Position numbers and translations under genes: made by a program
In this document: positions 44,589-53,875 of the stretch, one piece after another
Layout of the letters: each line of letters opens with the position of its first letter
Numbering within the stretch: the stretch's first letter is position 1
Assembly (NCBI RefSeq): GCF_030053395.1
Contig: NZ_JASGBH010000010.1
Location: 62,001-126,000, forward strand
DNA from: Limnohabitans lacus
GTDB lineage: Bacteria; Pseudomonadota; Gammaproteobacteria; Burkholderiales; Burkholderiaceae_C
DNA: 64,000 bases
Reading direction: 5' to 3'
The notes under the pieces: model-generated
Told to the model about the DNA's origin: nothing
Databases searched by the model: none
Seen by the model: the letters and a program-made list of their open reading frames with translations, nothing else

Positions 44589-44617
44589 ATTGTCAGGGCA
44601 CCATGAATAGCTGTCTA
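44589..44617 (-). promoter_or_regulatory. Promoter of gcdH
   Basis: On the minus strand, -35 TAGACA (44617-44612), a 17-bp spacer and -10 GACAAT (44594-44589). The gcdH ATG is 32 bases further on. Confidence 0.55.
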
Positions 44618-44619
44618 AT

Positions 44620-44640
44620 ATTGATTATGGATTCATCAAT
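44620..44640. promoter_or_regulatory. Putative LysR binding site between gcdH and its regulator
   Basis: The inverted repeat ATTGAT-N9-ATCAAT lies just upstream of the gcdH -35 and 16 bases before the LysR start. The position suits both activation of gcdH and autoregulation. Confidence 0.55.
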
Positions 44641-44655
44641 ATAAATTTTTAATAC

Positions 44656-45546
44656 ATGGAATTCCGTCACCTCCGTTATTTTCTGGCCTTGGCAGAAGAG
44701 CTGCACTTTGGCCGGGCGGCCCAGCGGCTGTCGATCTCGCAGCCACCGCTGTCGCTCAACATCCAGCAGCTCGAAGCGTCGGTGGGAGCGCAGCTGTTCA
44801 CCCGCAACAGCCGGGGCGTGCAGCTCACAGCCGCTGGGCAGGCCTTTGTGCCTGCAGCCCGCGCCCTGCTGGCGCAGGCGAGCGACGCCGCCCGCGAAGC
44901 GCGCGAGGTGGCCGAGGGCCAAGCCGGTGAGCTGCACATCGGCTTTGCCGGCACCATGCTGTATTGCGGGCTGCCGCAGTTGCTGGCGCGCTTTCAGGCC
45001 AGCCACCCGCGCCTGAAGCTGGTGCTGTTGGAGATGAGTTCCAGCGAGCAGCTGTCCGAGCTGGTGCGCGACCGCTTGGATGTGGGCTTTGTCCACACCC
45101 CCCGCGTGCCGCCCGGTTTTGACCAGGTCTTGGTGGTCAGCCAGCCCTTGGTGGCTTGTTTGCCGCAATCGCACGCCTTGGCGCAGGCCAGCAGCTTGGG
45201 CCTGGACCAGTTGCGCGGAGAGCCTTTGGTGGTGGTTTCACGCACCGTCTCGCCCGACTACCACGCCCGCATCTTGAGCGAATGCGAACAGGCCGGTTGG
45301 CTGCCCCCCGCCGTGCACGAGTTGCGCCACTGGCTGAGCGTGGTGTCCTTGGTGTCCCAGGGCCTGGGGGTGGCGCTGGTGCCGCAGGCTTTGCAAAAGT
45401 CGGCGCTGGCGGGCGTGGCCTTTGTGCCCTTGGCGCAGGCCGATGTGCGCTACGACACCCGCTGCCTGTGGCGCAGCGGCCGCGACCAGATGGCGCTCAA
45501 GGACTTCGTGCAGGCGGTCAGCGCCGACTTTGTCCGAGCCGGATAA
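44656..45546 (+). CDS. LysR-family regulator divergent from gcdH
   Basis: A 296-aa LysR-type regulator. The N-terminal winged helix-turn-helix is HFGRAAQRLSISQPPLSLNI (~18-37), and the effector-binding domain covers ~90-290 (ELHIGFAGTMLYCGLPQLLA opens it). It is most likely the glutarate/glutaryl-CoA-responsive activator of gcdH, judging from the divergent arrangement and the inverted repeat between the genes. An AT-rich leader precedes the ATG without a clear Shine-Dalgarno. msrA follows 31 bp later on the same strand. Confidence 0.9.
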   Translation: MEFRHLRYFLALAEELHFGRAAQRLSISQPPLSLNIQQLEASVGAQLFTRNSRGVQLTAAGQAFVPAARALLAQASDAAREAREVAEGQAGELHIGFAGTMLYCGLPQLLARFQASHPRLKLVLLEMSSSEQLSELVRDRLDVGFVHTPRVPPGFDQVLVVSQPLVACLPQSHALAQASSLGLDQLRGEPLVVVSRTVSPDYHARILSECEQAGWLPPAVHELRHWLSVVSLVSQGLGVALVPQALQKSALAGVAFVPLAQADVRYDTRCLWRSGRDQMALKDFVQAVSADFVRAG

Positions 45547-45577
45547 TGGCCCAGCTGTATCAGACAAGGAAGATGAC

Positions 45578-46111
45578 ATGACAGAGACATTGGTGCTCGG
45601 CGGCGGATGCTTTTGGTGCACGGAAGCGGTGTACGTTAAGGTGCGTGGCGTCACCGATGTGGAGTCGGGTTATTGCAACGGCCACGCGCTGAACCCCAGC
45701 TACGAGGACGTTTGCACAGGCACCACAGGCCACAACGAAGTGGTCAAGCTGCAATACGACCCTGCCCAAGTCAGCACCCGCGAGTTGCTGGAGATTCTTT
45801 TTGTCATCCACGACCCGACCACACTGAACCGCCAGGGCAACGATCGCGGCACGCAGTACCGCAGCGGCATCTACTTCACCACACCCGCGCAGGCCGAGGT
45901 GGCCCATGCCTTGATCGCCGAGCTGACCGCCGCGCAAGCTTTTGGCCAGCCCATCGTGACCGAAGTGTTGCCGTTGGCCAATTACAGCGCGGCCGAGGAC
46001 TACCACCAAGACTTTTTCGAGCGCAACCCTGACCAAGGCTATTGCCTGGCCGTGGCCGCGCCCAAAGTGGCCAAGTTCCGCCAGACCTTTGCCCGTTTGG
46101 TGCGGGCATAA
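45578..46111 (+). CDS. msrA: Peptide methionine-(S)-S-oxide reductase MsrA
   Basis: A 177-aa repair enzyme reducing methionine-S-sulfoxide in proteins. The catalytic Cys11 is in the GCFWC motif (residues 10-14), with EAVYVKVRGV after it; YxxV-type DPAQVSTRELLEIF-like and HDPTTLNRQGNDRGTQYRS segments are standard. The start at 45578 has AAGGA seven bases upstream; the longer frame from 45422 lies inside the LysR gene. No MsrB domain is fused and no msrB is nearby. Confidence 0.96.
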   Translation: MTETLVLGGGCFWCTEAVYVKVRGVTDVESGYCNGHALNPSYEDVCTGTTGHNEVVKLQYDPAQVSTRELLEILFVIHDPTTLNRQGNDRGTQYRSGIYFTTPAQAEVAHALIAELTAAQAFGQPIVTEVLPLANYSAAEDYHQDFFERNPDQGYCLAVAAPKVAKFRQTFARLVRA

Positions 46112-46173
46112 AATCAGCATTCGCCCAACCCGTCAGACAGCTCAGCCTGTTTGAGTTCTAGCTACCCCCTCGC

Positions 46174-46518
46174 ATGATCAGTCGCTTGTTTCGCAGCCGA
46201 TTTGCCTTGACCCTTTGGCTGGTCGCGGCATTGCTGTGGGCGCCGATCTGGGGGCAGTGGCACGGCATCGCGCACCAGGTGCAGCAAGTCACGGCGGTGT
46301 CCGCAGCTGCCGCTGATCAAGACGATGGCCATGCCATGGGCTCCGGTTTGTGCCAGGTGCTGGACCATTTGGCCCATGCCAGTGCACTGCCCATCTGGCC
46401 TGCGGTCCCCGTGTTGGTGCAACTGCCGGCGCTTGCGCTGGTGTTTCGAGAAGCATCGACGTTTTCGGCCGAACCCTGGTGGCCCACACAGGCGCGCGCA
46501 CCCCCTGTCTGGATTTGA
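46174..46518 (+). CDS. Small secreted or membrane protein, DUF2946-like, upstream of a TonB receptor
   Basis: A 114-aa protein. A hydrophobic N-terminal segment (~10-27, FALTLWLVAALLWAPIWGQW) is a signal or anchor. The rest holds H29 and H34 in WHGIAHQV, a central stretch with CQVLDHLAHA, and a second hydrophobic part (PIWPAVPVLVQLPALALVF). The Cys/His spacing and its place next to a metal-type TonB receptor resemble DUF2946 proteins. A metal-handling role is inference. The next gene begins after a strong hairpin. Confidence 0.7.
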   Translation: MISRLFRSRFALTLWLVAALLWAPIWGQWHGIAHQVQQVTAVSAAAADQDDGHAMGSGLCQVLDHLAHASALPIWPAVPVLVQLPALALVFREASTFSAEPWWPTQARAPPVWI

Positions 46519-46530
46519 ACCCACGATCCC

Positions 46531-46560
46531 CGTCTGATCTGCCCGTGTGGCGATCAGACG
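46531..46560 (+). promoter_or_regulatory. Strong leader hairpin before the TonB-dependent receptor
   Basis: CGTCTGATC (46531-46539) pairs perfectly with GATCAGACG (46552-46560). Inside, GCC pairs with GGC (one bulged T), giving 12 bp around loop CGTGT. A T-rich tract (GTTCTTGTTTTT) follows and the receptor ATG is 25 bases away. It could be an attenuator, a terminator of the upstream gene, or an operator. Confidence 0.6.
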
Positions 46561-46585
46561 CGTTCTTGTTTTTCAAATTCAGACC

Positions 46586-48565
46586 ATGCAGACACATTTC
46601 AAATTTTCGGCACTGGCTGGCGCTTGCGCCCTGTGCTCGGCCATGGCGCAAACCGCGCCTGGCGAAGTCATCATCACCGGCAACCCTTTGGGCAGCGCGC
46701 AAACCGCCGTTCCTGCCAGCGCCATGGGCCGCAGCGATCTGCTCGAACGCGGGCAAAGCACGCTGGGCGAAACCCTGAACGGCTTGCCGGGCGTCGCCAG
46801 CACCTACTTCGGCCCCAACGCCAGCCGCCCCATCATCCGCGGCTTGGACGGCGACCGCATCCGCGTGCTGAACAACAATGCTTCGAGCCTGGATGTGTCG
46901 GCCCTGAGTTATGACCATGCGGTGCCGCTCGATGTGTTGTCCACAGAGCGCATCGAGGTTTTGCGCGGCGCGGCGGCCTTGCAATACGGCGGCAGCGCGG
47001 TGGGCGGGGTGGTCAATGTGATCGACAACCGAATCCCGCGTGAGGGCTTGTCTGGCGTGTCGGGCAAGGCGCAGTTGCAAGCGGCCACAGGCAATGCAGA
47101 GCGAAGCGCCGCAGCCCTTTTGGAATCGGGCAATGAACGCTGGGCTGTGCATGCTGACGGCTTCGATCGCCGTACCGGCGATGTGCGGGTGCCCGTGTCC
47201 TTGGCCTGCGACAAGCCGGGCTCACCCGCCCAAGCCCGTCGCATTTGCAATTCGGCCAGCGAATCCCGTGGCGGCGCCATCGGGGCCAGCACCTTCTGGG
47301 ACCATGGCTACCTGGGCGCCTCGGTCAACACTTACCAAAGCGATTACGGCACAGTGGCCGAAGACCAGGTGACGATCGGCATGAAGACCACCCGTTATGC
47401 GCTTGAAGGGCAAGTGCGCCAACTGCCGGGCTGGTTTGACCGTGTCAAAGCCCGCCTGAGCCACACCGATTACCAACACACCGAGTTTGACAACGGTGCG
47501 GCGGGCACCTTGTTTGCCAACAAGGGGCAAGACCTGCGTGTGGAGGCGCGGCATCGCCCGGTGGCCGGCTGGCAGGGTGTCTTGGGCTTTCAGGTGGAAT
47601 CGGGCCGTTTTTCAGCCGTGGGCGAGGAAGCCTTTGCACCCTTTAGCCGCACGCGCAGTCAGGCCGTGTTTGTGCACGAGGAGTTGCCCACCACTTGGGG
47701 GCAATTCAATGCCGGCGCGCGTTGGGAATCGGTGCGGGTGCAGTCTTTGGGCAACCCCGCGCTGGACCGCTTCGAGGTCGGCACCCGCGATTTCTCGCCT
47801 TTCAGCCTTGCAGCGGGTGCGGTGCTCAAGTTGTCGCCCACTTGGAGCCTGAGCGGCAACGCCGCCATGACACAGCGTGCCCCCAAGGATTACGAACTTT
47901 TTGCGAACGGCCCCCACTTGGCGACCCATGCTTGGGAAGTGGGCAGCAGCAGCTTGGGCGTTGAAAAATCCAACAGCATGGATTGGGGTCTGCAGTGGAA
48001 GTCGGGTCCGAACCGCATGGCGGTGACGGCATTTGCCAGCCAGTTTGCCAACTACATTGGCTTGATGAACACCAGCGCGATCGAGGAAGACTTGCCTGTT
48101 CAACATTACCAAGGCGTGAAGGCCCAGTTCAGGGGTATCGAAGCCAACGGTCGTCAGCGCTTGTGGCAAAACGCGTCCACGCTGGACCTCGACTGGCGTG
48201 CCGACACCGTGCGGGCGACCAACATCCGCACGGGGGAACCTTTGCCACGCATCGCACCCATGCGCTTGGGGGCCACGCTGGTTTATGGTCAAGGTCCTTG
48301 GAGCGCCAAAGTGGGTGCCGACTGGCATGCCGCGCAACAGCGCGTGCCCGATGGCAGTGTGGCCACCGGGGCCTACACCTTGGTCAACGCCAGTGTGTCC
48401 TATCGTCAAAAGCTCGACACCACGGTGCTGCAGTGGTTTGCCCGTTTGGACAACCTGACCCACCAGCTGGCCTACAGCGCCAGCTCGATCTTGACCACCA
48501 CCGCATTTGGCAAATCGCCATTGCCGGGCCGCAGCCTCAAGCTGGGCGTGCAGGCCAGCTTCTGA
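46586..48565 (+). CDS. TonB-dependent outer-membrane receptor (ZnuD-like)
   Basis: A 659-aa receptor. The signal peptide is residues 1-22 (ending SAMAQ). The plug domain (~30-150) contains ASRPIIRGLDGDRIRVLNNN and VEVLRGAAALQYGGSAVGGV-type motifs; the 22-strand barrel ends in the C-terminal aromatic signature KLGVQASF. The RPIIRGLDGDRIRVL/DVSALSYDHAV plug sequence is shared with ZnuD-type zinc receptors, so zinc is the likely substrate, though other metals or haem are possible. The ATG at 46586 gives the signal peptide; the upstream frame from 46547 does not. Confidence 0.88.
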   Translation: MQTHFKFSALAGACALCSAMAQTAPGEVIITGNPLGSAQTAVPASAMGRSDLLERGQSTLGETLNGLPGVASTYFGPNASRPIIRGLDGDRIRVLNNNASSLDVSALSYDHAVPLDVLSTERIEVLRGAAALQYGGSAVGGVVNVIDNRIPREGLSGVSGKAQLQAATGNAERSAAALLESGNERWAVHADGFDRRTGDVRVPVSLACDKPGSPAQARRICNSASESRGGAIGASTFWDHGYLGASVNTYQSDYGTVAEDQVTIGMKTTRYALEGQVRQLPGWFDRVKARLSHTDYQHTEFDNGAAGTLFANKGQDLRVEARHRPVAGWQGVLGFQVESGRFSAVGEEAFAPFSRTRSQAVFVHEELPTTWGQFNAGARWESVRVQSLGNPALDRFEVGTRDFSPFSLAAGAVLKLSPTWSLSGNAAMTQRAPKDYELFANGPHLATHAWEVGSSSLGVEKSNSMDWGLQWKSGPNRMAVTAFASQFANYIGLMNTSAIEEDLPVQHYQGVKAQFRGIEANGRQRLWQNASTLDLDWRADTVRATNIRTGEPLPRIAPMRLGATLVYGQGPWSAKVGADWHAAQQRVPDGSVATGAYTLVNASVSYRQKLDTTVLQWFARLDNLTHQLAYSASSILTTTAFGKSPLPGRSLKLGVQASF

Positions 48566-48620
48566 GGGCTGGGCGGCAGCTCTACGTGGTACCCGATGGG
48601 TTACCGCCATGAGGGGCCTC

Positions 48621-48626
48621 GATAAT
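48621..48626 (+). promoter_or_regulatory. -10-like hexamer at the AEC transporter start
   Basis: GATAAT, 7 bases before the ATG at 48634. Confidence 0.4.
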
Positions 48627-48633
48627 CAGCAGC

Positions 48634-49593
48634 ATGAACCTTGACCACCCCGTCCTGTCGTCGCTGCTGCCCGTGGTCTTGCTGATCTTCATCGGTTTCA
48701 TTTCCGGGCGCGCCAAGCTGGTGCGCCCGGAAGCCGTGCGGGACCTGTCCAACTTGGTGTTTCTGGTGCTGACCCAAGCCATGCTGTTTCGCACCATGAG
48801 CTCGGTGCATTTGGAGCTGCTGGAGCTGCGGCCTGTATTTCAGTATTTCGCGGTGGCAGCGGCTTTGTTTTTCGCCATGCTGATGGTCTACGGCCGAGAC
48901 TCGCGGGCCTCGGTGCTGGCCTTGGCGGGCATCTTCAGCAACACCTTGATGATCGGCGTGCCGCTGATCGGCCTGGCCTATGGGCAAGAGGGCCTGGTCT
49001 TGCTGTTCACCTTGATCTCCTTGCACGCTTTGGTCTTGTTGACCATGGCCACCTTGGTGCTGGAGTTGCAAATGGCGCACGAACAAGCGGCCCAAAGTGG
49101 CGAGCAACGCCACATGCTGGCCACCGTGCTGCAGGCCATGCGCAGCGCGATTTTTCACCCGGTGCCCTTGCCCATCTTGGCAGGCCTGCTCTATGCCCAA
49201 ACCGGCTGGGGCTTGCATCCGGTGGTCGACAAGCCCTTGCAGTTGCTGGGCAGCGCTTTCGGCCCGGTGGCCCTGGTCTTGGTGGGCATCACCTTGTCGC
49301 AAACGGCGATCGGGGTGCGGCTGAAAGAGGCGCTGCGTTTGTCTCTGGTCAAGACCGTGGTCCACCCCTTGCTCATGGCCGGTGTCGGATGGGCGCTGGG
49401 CATGCGCGGCCTGCACCTGTCGGTGATGGTGGTGGTGGCCGCTTTGCCCATCGGGGCCAATGTGTTTTTGTTCTCGCAGCGTTACCGCAAAGAGGAAGAC
49501 ACCGTCACCGCCGGCGTGGCCGTCTCCACCGCCATGGCCTTGGTCAGTGTGTCGTTGGTGATGGCGGTGTTGCCTTTGCTGCCCACAGTCTGA
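48634..49593 (+). CDS. AEC (auxin efflux carrier) family transporter
   Basis: A 319-aa inner-membrane protein with ten predicted helices in two inverted halves (first helix PVLSSLLPVVLLIFIGFISG; conserved LVFLVLTQAMLFRTM and TVVHPLLMAGVGWALGM regions). Bacterial AEC members include malate/malonate and other carboxylate transporters; the substrate here is unknown. It is monocistronic, convergent with pdxH, which ends 23 bp away. Confidence 0.88.
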   Translation: MNLDHPVLSSLLPVVLLIFIGFISGRAKLVRPEAVRDLSNLVFLVLTQAMLFRTMSSVHLELLELRPVFQYFAVAAALFFAMLMVYGRDSRASVLALAGIFSNTLMIGVPLIGLAYGQEGLVLLFTLISLHALVLLTMATLVLELQMAHEQAAQSGEQRHMLATVLQAMRSAIFHPVPLPILAGLLYAQTGWGLHPVVDKPLQLLGSAFGPVALVLVGITLSQTAIGVRLKEALRLSLVKTVVHPLLMAGVGWALGMRGLHLSVMVVVAALPIGANVFLFSQRYRKEEDTVTAGVAVSTAMALVSVSLVMAVLPLLPTV

Positions 49594-49616
49594 ACGGGTT
49601 CAGGCGGCAGTCACGC

Positions 49617-50249
49617 TCAAGGCGCCAGCCGCTCGCGAAGCCACTGATCGTCGCGCAAGGTGTAGCGCAAGCGATCGTGCAGGCGGCTTTTGCGGCCTTG
49701 CCAAAACTGCCAGCTGTCGGGCACTAGGCGGTAGCCGCCCCAGTGGGGTGGGCGAGGGGGTTTGAGCATGAATTGCGCCGCGTATTTCGCGGCGTTGGTC
49801 ACCAACACCGTGCGGCTGTCAATCACCTGGCTTTGTGGTGAGGCCCAGGCCCCGATGCGCGAATCCAGAGGCCGGCTGTGGAAGTAGGTGTCGCTTTCTT
49901 CGTCAGAGACTTTTTCCACGCGGCCTTCGATGCGCACCACGCGTTCGAGTTCGACCCAATGAAACTGCAGCGCGGCAAAAGGGTTGCCCGCCAGCTCACG
50001 GCCTTTTTGGCTGTCGTAATTGGTGTACCAGACGATGCCGCGCGCGTCGCAGCCTTTGATCAGCACCACCCGGGTGCTGGGCCGCAAGTCGCTGCCCACG
50101 GTCGCCAGTGTCATGGCATTGGGCTCGGGTACTTCGGCGGCGATGGCCTCTTGCAACCACTGTTCGAATTGCTTCAAGGGGTCGGCATGCGAGGCGTTCT
50201 CGTTGAGTTCGGCTTTTTCGTAGCTTTTGCGAAGGTCGGCGATGTTCAT
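49617..50249 (-). CDS. pdxH: Pyridoxamine 5'-phosphate oxidase
   Basis: A 210-aa FMN enzyme that makes pyridoxal 5'-phosphate from PNP or [23 protein letters not shown] and [19 protein letters not shown] form the FMN-binding split-barrel core, WASPQSQVI is the substrate lid, and the protein ends with the invariant WLRERLAP. The ATG at 50249 ([15 protein letters not shown]) is the family start; the open frame up to 50687 runs through chaC. A TATACT -10-like hexamer lies 7 bases before the ATG. chaC is 35 bp upstream on the same strand. Confidence 0.96.
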   Translation of the reverse strand: MNIADLRKSYEKAELNENASHADPLKQFEQWLQEAIAAEVPEPNAMTLATVGSDLRPSTRVVLIKGCDARGIVWYTNYDSQKGRELAGNPFAALQFHWVELERVVRIEGRVEKVSDEESDTYFHSRPLDSRIGAWASPQSQVIDSRTVLVTNAAKYAAQFMLKPPRPPHWGGYRLVPDSWQFWQGRKSRLHDRLRYTLRDDQWLRERLAP

Positions 50250-50256
50250 GCCTTCC

Positions 50257-50262
50257 AGTATA
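50257..50262 (-). promoter_or_regulatory. -10-like hexamer at the pdxH start
   Basis: TATACT on the minus strand, 7 bases before the pdxH ATG. A TTGACG lies 20 bp further upstream, slightly too far for an ideal -35. Confidence 0.4.
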
Positions 50263-50284
50263 GGCAGGTCCTGCAGGATGCCCG

Positions 50285-50911
50285 TCAATCCGCATGCCTG
50301 AGCAAGGCCGCCAAAGCCCGGTCGTGGATGCCGTGGGCCTTTAGGCTTTCGTAGGTTTGCCGCGCGTAATCGATCGTAGAGCCAAAGCGTCCGCTGGCTT
50401 GTTGAAAAATTTGCCGGTAGGTTTCGGCGGGCAAATGACCCGTGAAACTGGGGCTGCTGCGCGGCAAGGTGAAGGCCAGCGCTTTGACCGGGCCTTGGGC
50501 GGTTTGACAGGTCAGCCAGCTCGGGGTGTAAACGTCCATGGGCATCTCGCGTGCCCAAAGCCGCCGCAGCACTTCGTCGGTTTCGTTGGGCGCGACCCGG
50601 TACACCACGCCTTGACAGCTGCCGCCGGGCAGCAGCGCAAACACCAGACCCGGGCATTCGGGGCTGCCTCGGTTCAGGCGGCTCCACATTTTGAGGGCGC
50701 GGTGCCAGCCCCAGACGCGACTGGCGTGTTGCTCTTGCGCATCGAATTCAGGGCGCCAAAGCAAGGACGCATAGCCAAACACCCACAAATCTTGGTCTGC
50801 CGCCTCCGCCCGAAAGCGCTCCAGCAAATCGCTTCGATAGGGCGTCAACGGGCTTGTGCTCGGCTCGCCTGCCTTGTCGATGGTTTTTCCGGTGTGGGTG
50901 GTGTCAGTCAT
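50285..50911 (-). CDS. chaC: ChaC-type glutathione-specific gamma-glutamylcyclotransferase
   Basis: A 208-aa enzyme that splits glutathione to 5-oxoproline and Cys-Gly. The substrate loop is [15 protein letters not shown] (~42-56), [20 protein letters not shown] is the middle strand-helix, and the general-base Glu lies in [10 protein letters not shown]. The N-terminal ~35 residues are a variable extension. The ATG at 50911 is chosen; codons before it would overlap the promoter of the divergent gene. It probably tunes glutathione pools together with the GloA/GSH chemistry encoded at 54.6 kb. Confidence 0.9.
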   Translation of the reverse strand: MTDTTHTGKTIDKAGEPSTSPLTPYRSDLLERFRAEAADQDLWVFGYASLLWRPEFDAQEQHASRVWGWHRALKMWSRLNRGSPECPGLVFALLPGGSCQGVVYRVAPNETDEVLRRLWAREMPMDVYTPSWLTCQTAQGPVKALAFTLPRSSPSFTGHLPAETYRQIFQQASGRFGSTIDYARQTYESLKAHGIHDRALAALLRHAD

Positions 50912-50962
50912 GTGCCATGAGGCCCCATTACAATCTGCCCACCATTTTCGGAGAAAAGAAAC

Positions 50963-51184
50963 ATGTCGAATCCTCAAGATGACAACCAAGCTGTCGTGTG
51001 GGCCGTTTTGGTGGCCGTGATCGTGCTGGCCATTGGCCTGGCCGTTGGTTTTGGCGTTGCCAAAAGCAAAAAAGCCGCGCCTGCTGCGGCCGTGACGGCA
51101 CCAGCCGCTGAAGCTTCTGCCCCAGCTGCGGACGCATCGGCTCCCGCTGTGGCCCCTGCAGCGGAAGCCTCGGCCGCCAAGTGA
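50963..51184 (+). CDS. Small single-span membrane protein with Ala/Pro repeat tail
   Basis: A 73-aa protein with one membrane helix (residues ~11-33, VVWAVLVAVIVLAIGLAVGF), then KSKK and a low-complexity tail of ~35 residues built from short APAAEAS/APAADAS-like repeats. It has GGAG 8-9 bases before the ATG and TACAAT (50929-50934) as a -10 candidate. It is monocistronic, ending in a strong terminator, and divergent from chaC. I do not recognise a function; the tail resembles that of the FDH-operon protein at 3.4 kb only in composition. Confidence 0.78.
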   Translation: MSNPQDDNQAVVWAVLVAVIVLAIGLAVGFGVAKSKKAAPAAAVTAPAAEASAPAADASAPAVAPAAEASAAK

Positions 51185-51203
51185 TTGGCCCTAGGCCCAT
51201 TGA

Positions 51204-51227
51204 AAACCCGCTTCGGCGGGTTTTTTT
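51204..51227 (+). terminator. Rho-independent terminator of the small membrane protein gene
   Basis: AAACCCGC pairs with GCGGGTTT around a TTCG tetraloop and is followed by a T7 tract. Confidence 0.92.
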
Positions 51228-51336
51228 ACGCCTCAAACCATCCGAAAGCCGTCCAAAAACCGCCTCCTGTCGAGTTGTACCCCATCTGTAACCGCCTGAA
51301 CGGTCCAAAGCGGCCGAAGGCGGTTACCATCGGTGA

Positions 51337-51351
51337 TGTAATTTTGTTACC
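51337..51351. promoter_or_regulatory. HexR-like palindrome and extended -10 of edd-eda
   Basis: TGTAATTTTGTTACC matches the reported HexR-type consensus TGTAATTAAATTACA at 11 of 15 positions (GTAA-N5-TTAC core). The same bases contain TGA-TGTAAT, an extended -10. It is centred 30 bases before the edd ATG. Bound regulator would block the promoter. Confidence 0.5.
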
Positions 51352-51373
51352 AAGCCTTTCAAGGCCCAAGTTC

Positions 51374-53205
<1,832 letters not shown>

Positions 53206-53215
<10 letters not shown>

Positions 53216-53841
53216 ATTTGACCTCCCTGCAAGTGATGCAGGACGCCCCCGTGATCCCCGTGATCGTGTTGAACGACGTGGCCCACGCCGTGCCCATGGC
53301 CCGCGCCTTGCTGGCCGGTGGCATCCGCATGCTCGAAATCACGCTGCGCACGCCGCAGGCCCTGGCTTGCATGGAAGCGATTGCCAACGAAGTCGAAGGC
53401 GCCGTGGTGGGTGCAGGCACGGTGCGCAGCCCGCAAGACGCCGCCGCTGCCGTCAAAGCCGGTGCCCGTTTTGCAGTCAGCCCCGGCTACACCCCGGCAG
53501 TGGGCCAAGCTTGCAAAGACTTAGGTCTGCCTTTGTTGCCGGGTGTGTCCACCGGCAGCGAAATCATGATGGCCCAAGAGGGTGGCTACACCGAACTCAA
53601 ATTCTTCCCGGCCATGCAAGCGGGCGGCCCCGCCATGCTCAAGGCCTGGAGTGGCCCGTTCTTTGATGTGAAGTTTTGCCCCACAGGCGGCGTGACCCCA
53701 CAAAACGCCCACGAGCTGCTGAGCTTGCCCAATGTGGCTTGTGTGGGGGGATCGTGGTTGGTGCCTGCTGACGCCATGGCCCAAGGCGACTGGGCGCGTA
53801 TCGAAAAATTGGCGCGTGAGGCGACTCAGCTGGCACGTTGA
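53206..53841 (+). CDS. eda: KDPG aldolase
   Basis: A 211-aa class I aldolase that cleaves KDPG to pyruvate and glyceraldehyde-3-phosphate. The general base Glu44 ([10 protein letters not shown]) and Schiff-base Lys131 (TELKFFPAM) are present, with VGAGTVRSP and [10 protein letters not shown] phosphate-binding loops. It overlaps edd by 10 bp in another frame, so it is translationally coupled. It ends at a repeated hairpin shared with the convergent neighbour. A related KDPGal aldolase is encoded at 59 kb. Confidence 0.97.
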
Positions 53842-53844
53842 TGG

Positions 53845-53873
53845 GCAGGTCGGTACCTTCTGGTCCGACATTT
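53845..53873. repeat. REP-like hairpin, copy 2, between convergent genes
   Basis: GCAGGTCGGTACCTTCTGGTCCGACATTT. It has the same core as the element at 30221-30249 (GTCGGTACC-TTC-(A/T)-GGTCCGAC). It fills the 34-bp gap between eda and the convergent dehalogenase-like gene. Confidence 0.72.
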
Positions 53874-53875
53874 GA

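Noticed and set aside
46500-46525. tRNA T-arm-like sequence on the minus strand (GGGTTCAAATCC)
   Set aside because: The T-stem does not pair beyond two bases, and no anticodon arm, acceptor stem or CCA end is present.
49727-49735. GGCGGTAGC, start of an ops-like element for an RfaH-type factor
   Set aside because: Only the first nine bases fit, and it lies inside the pdxH coding sequence rather than in an operon leader.
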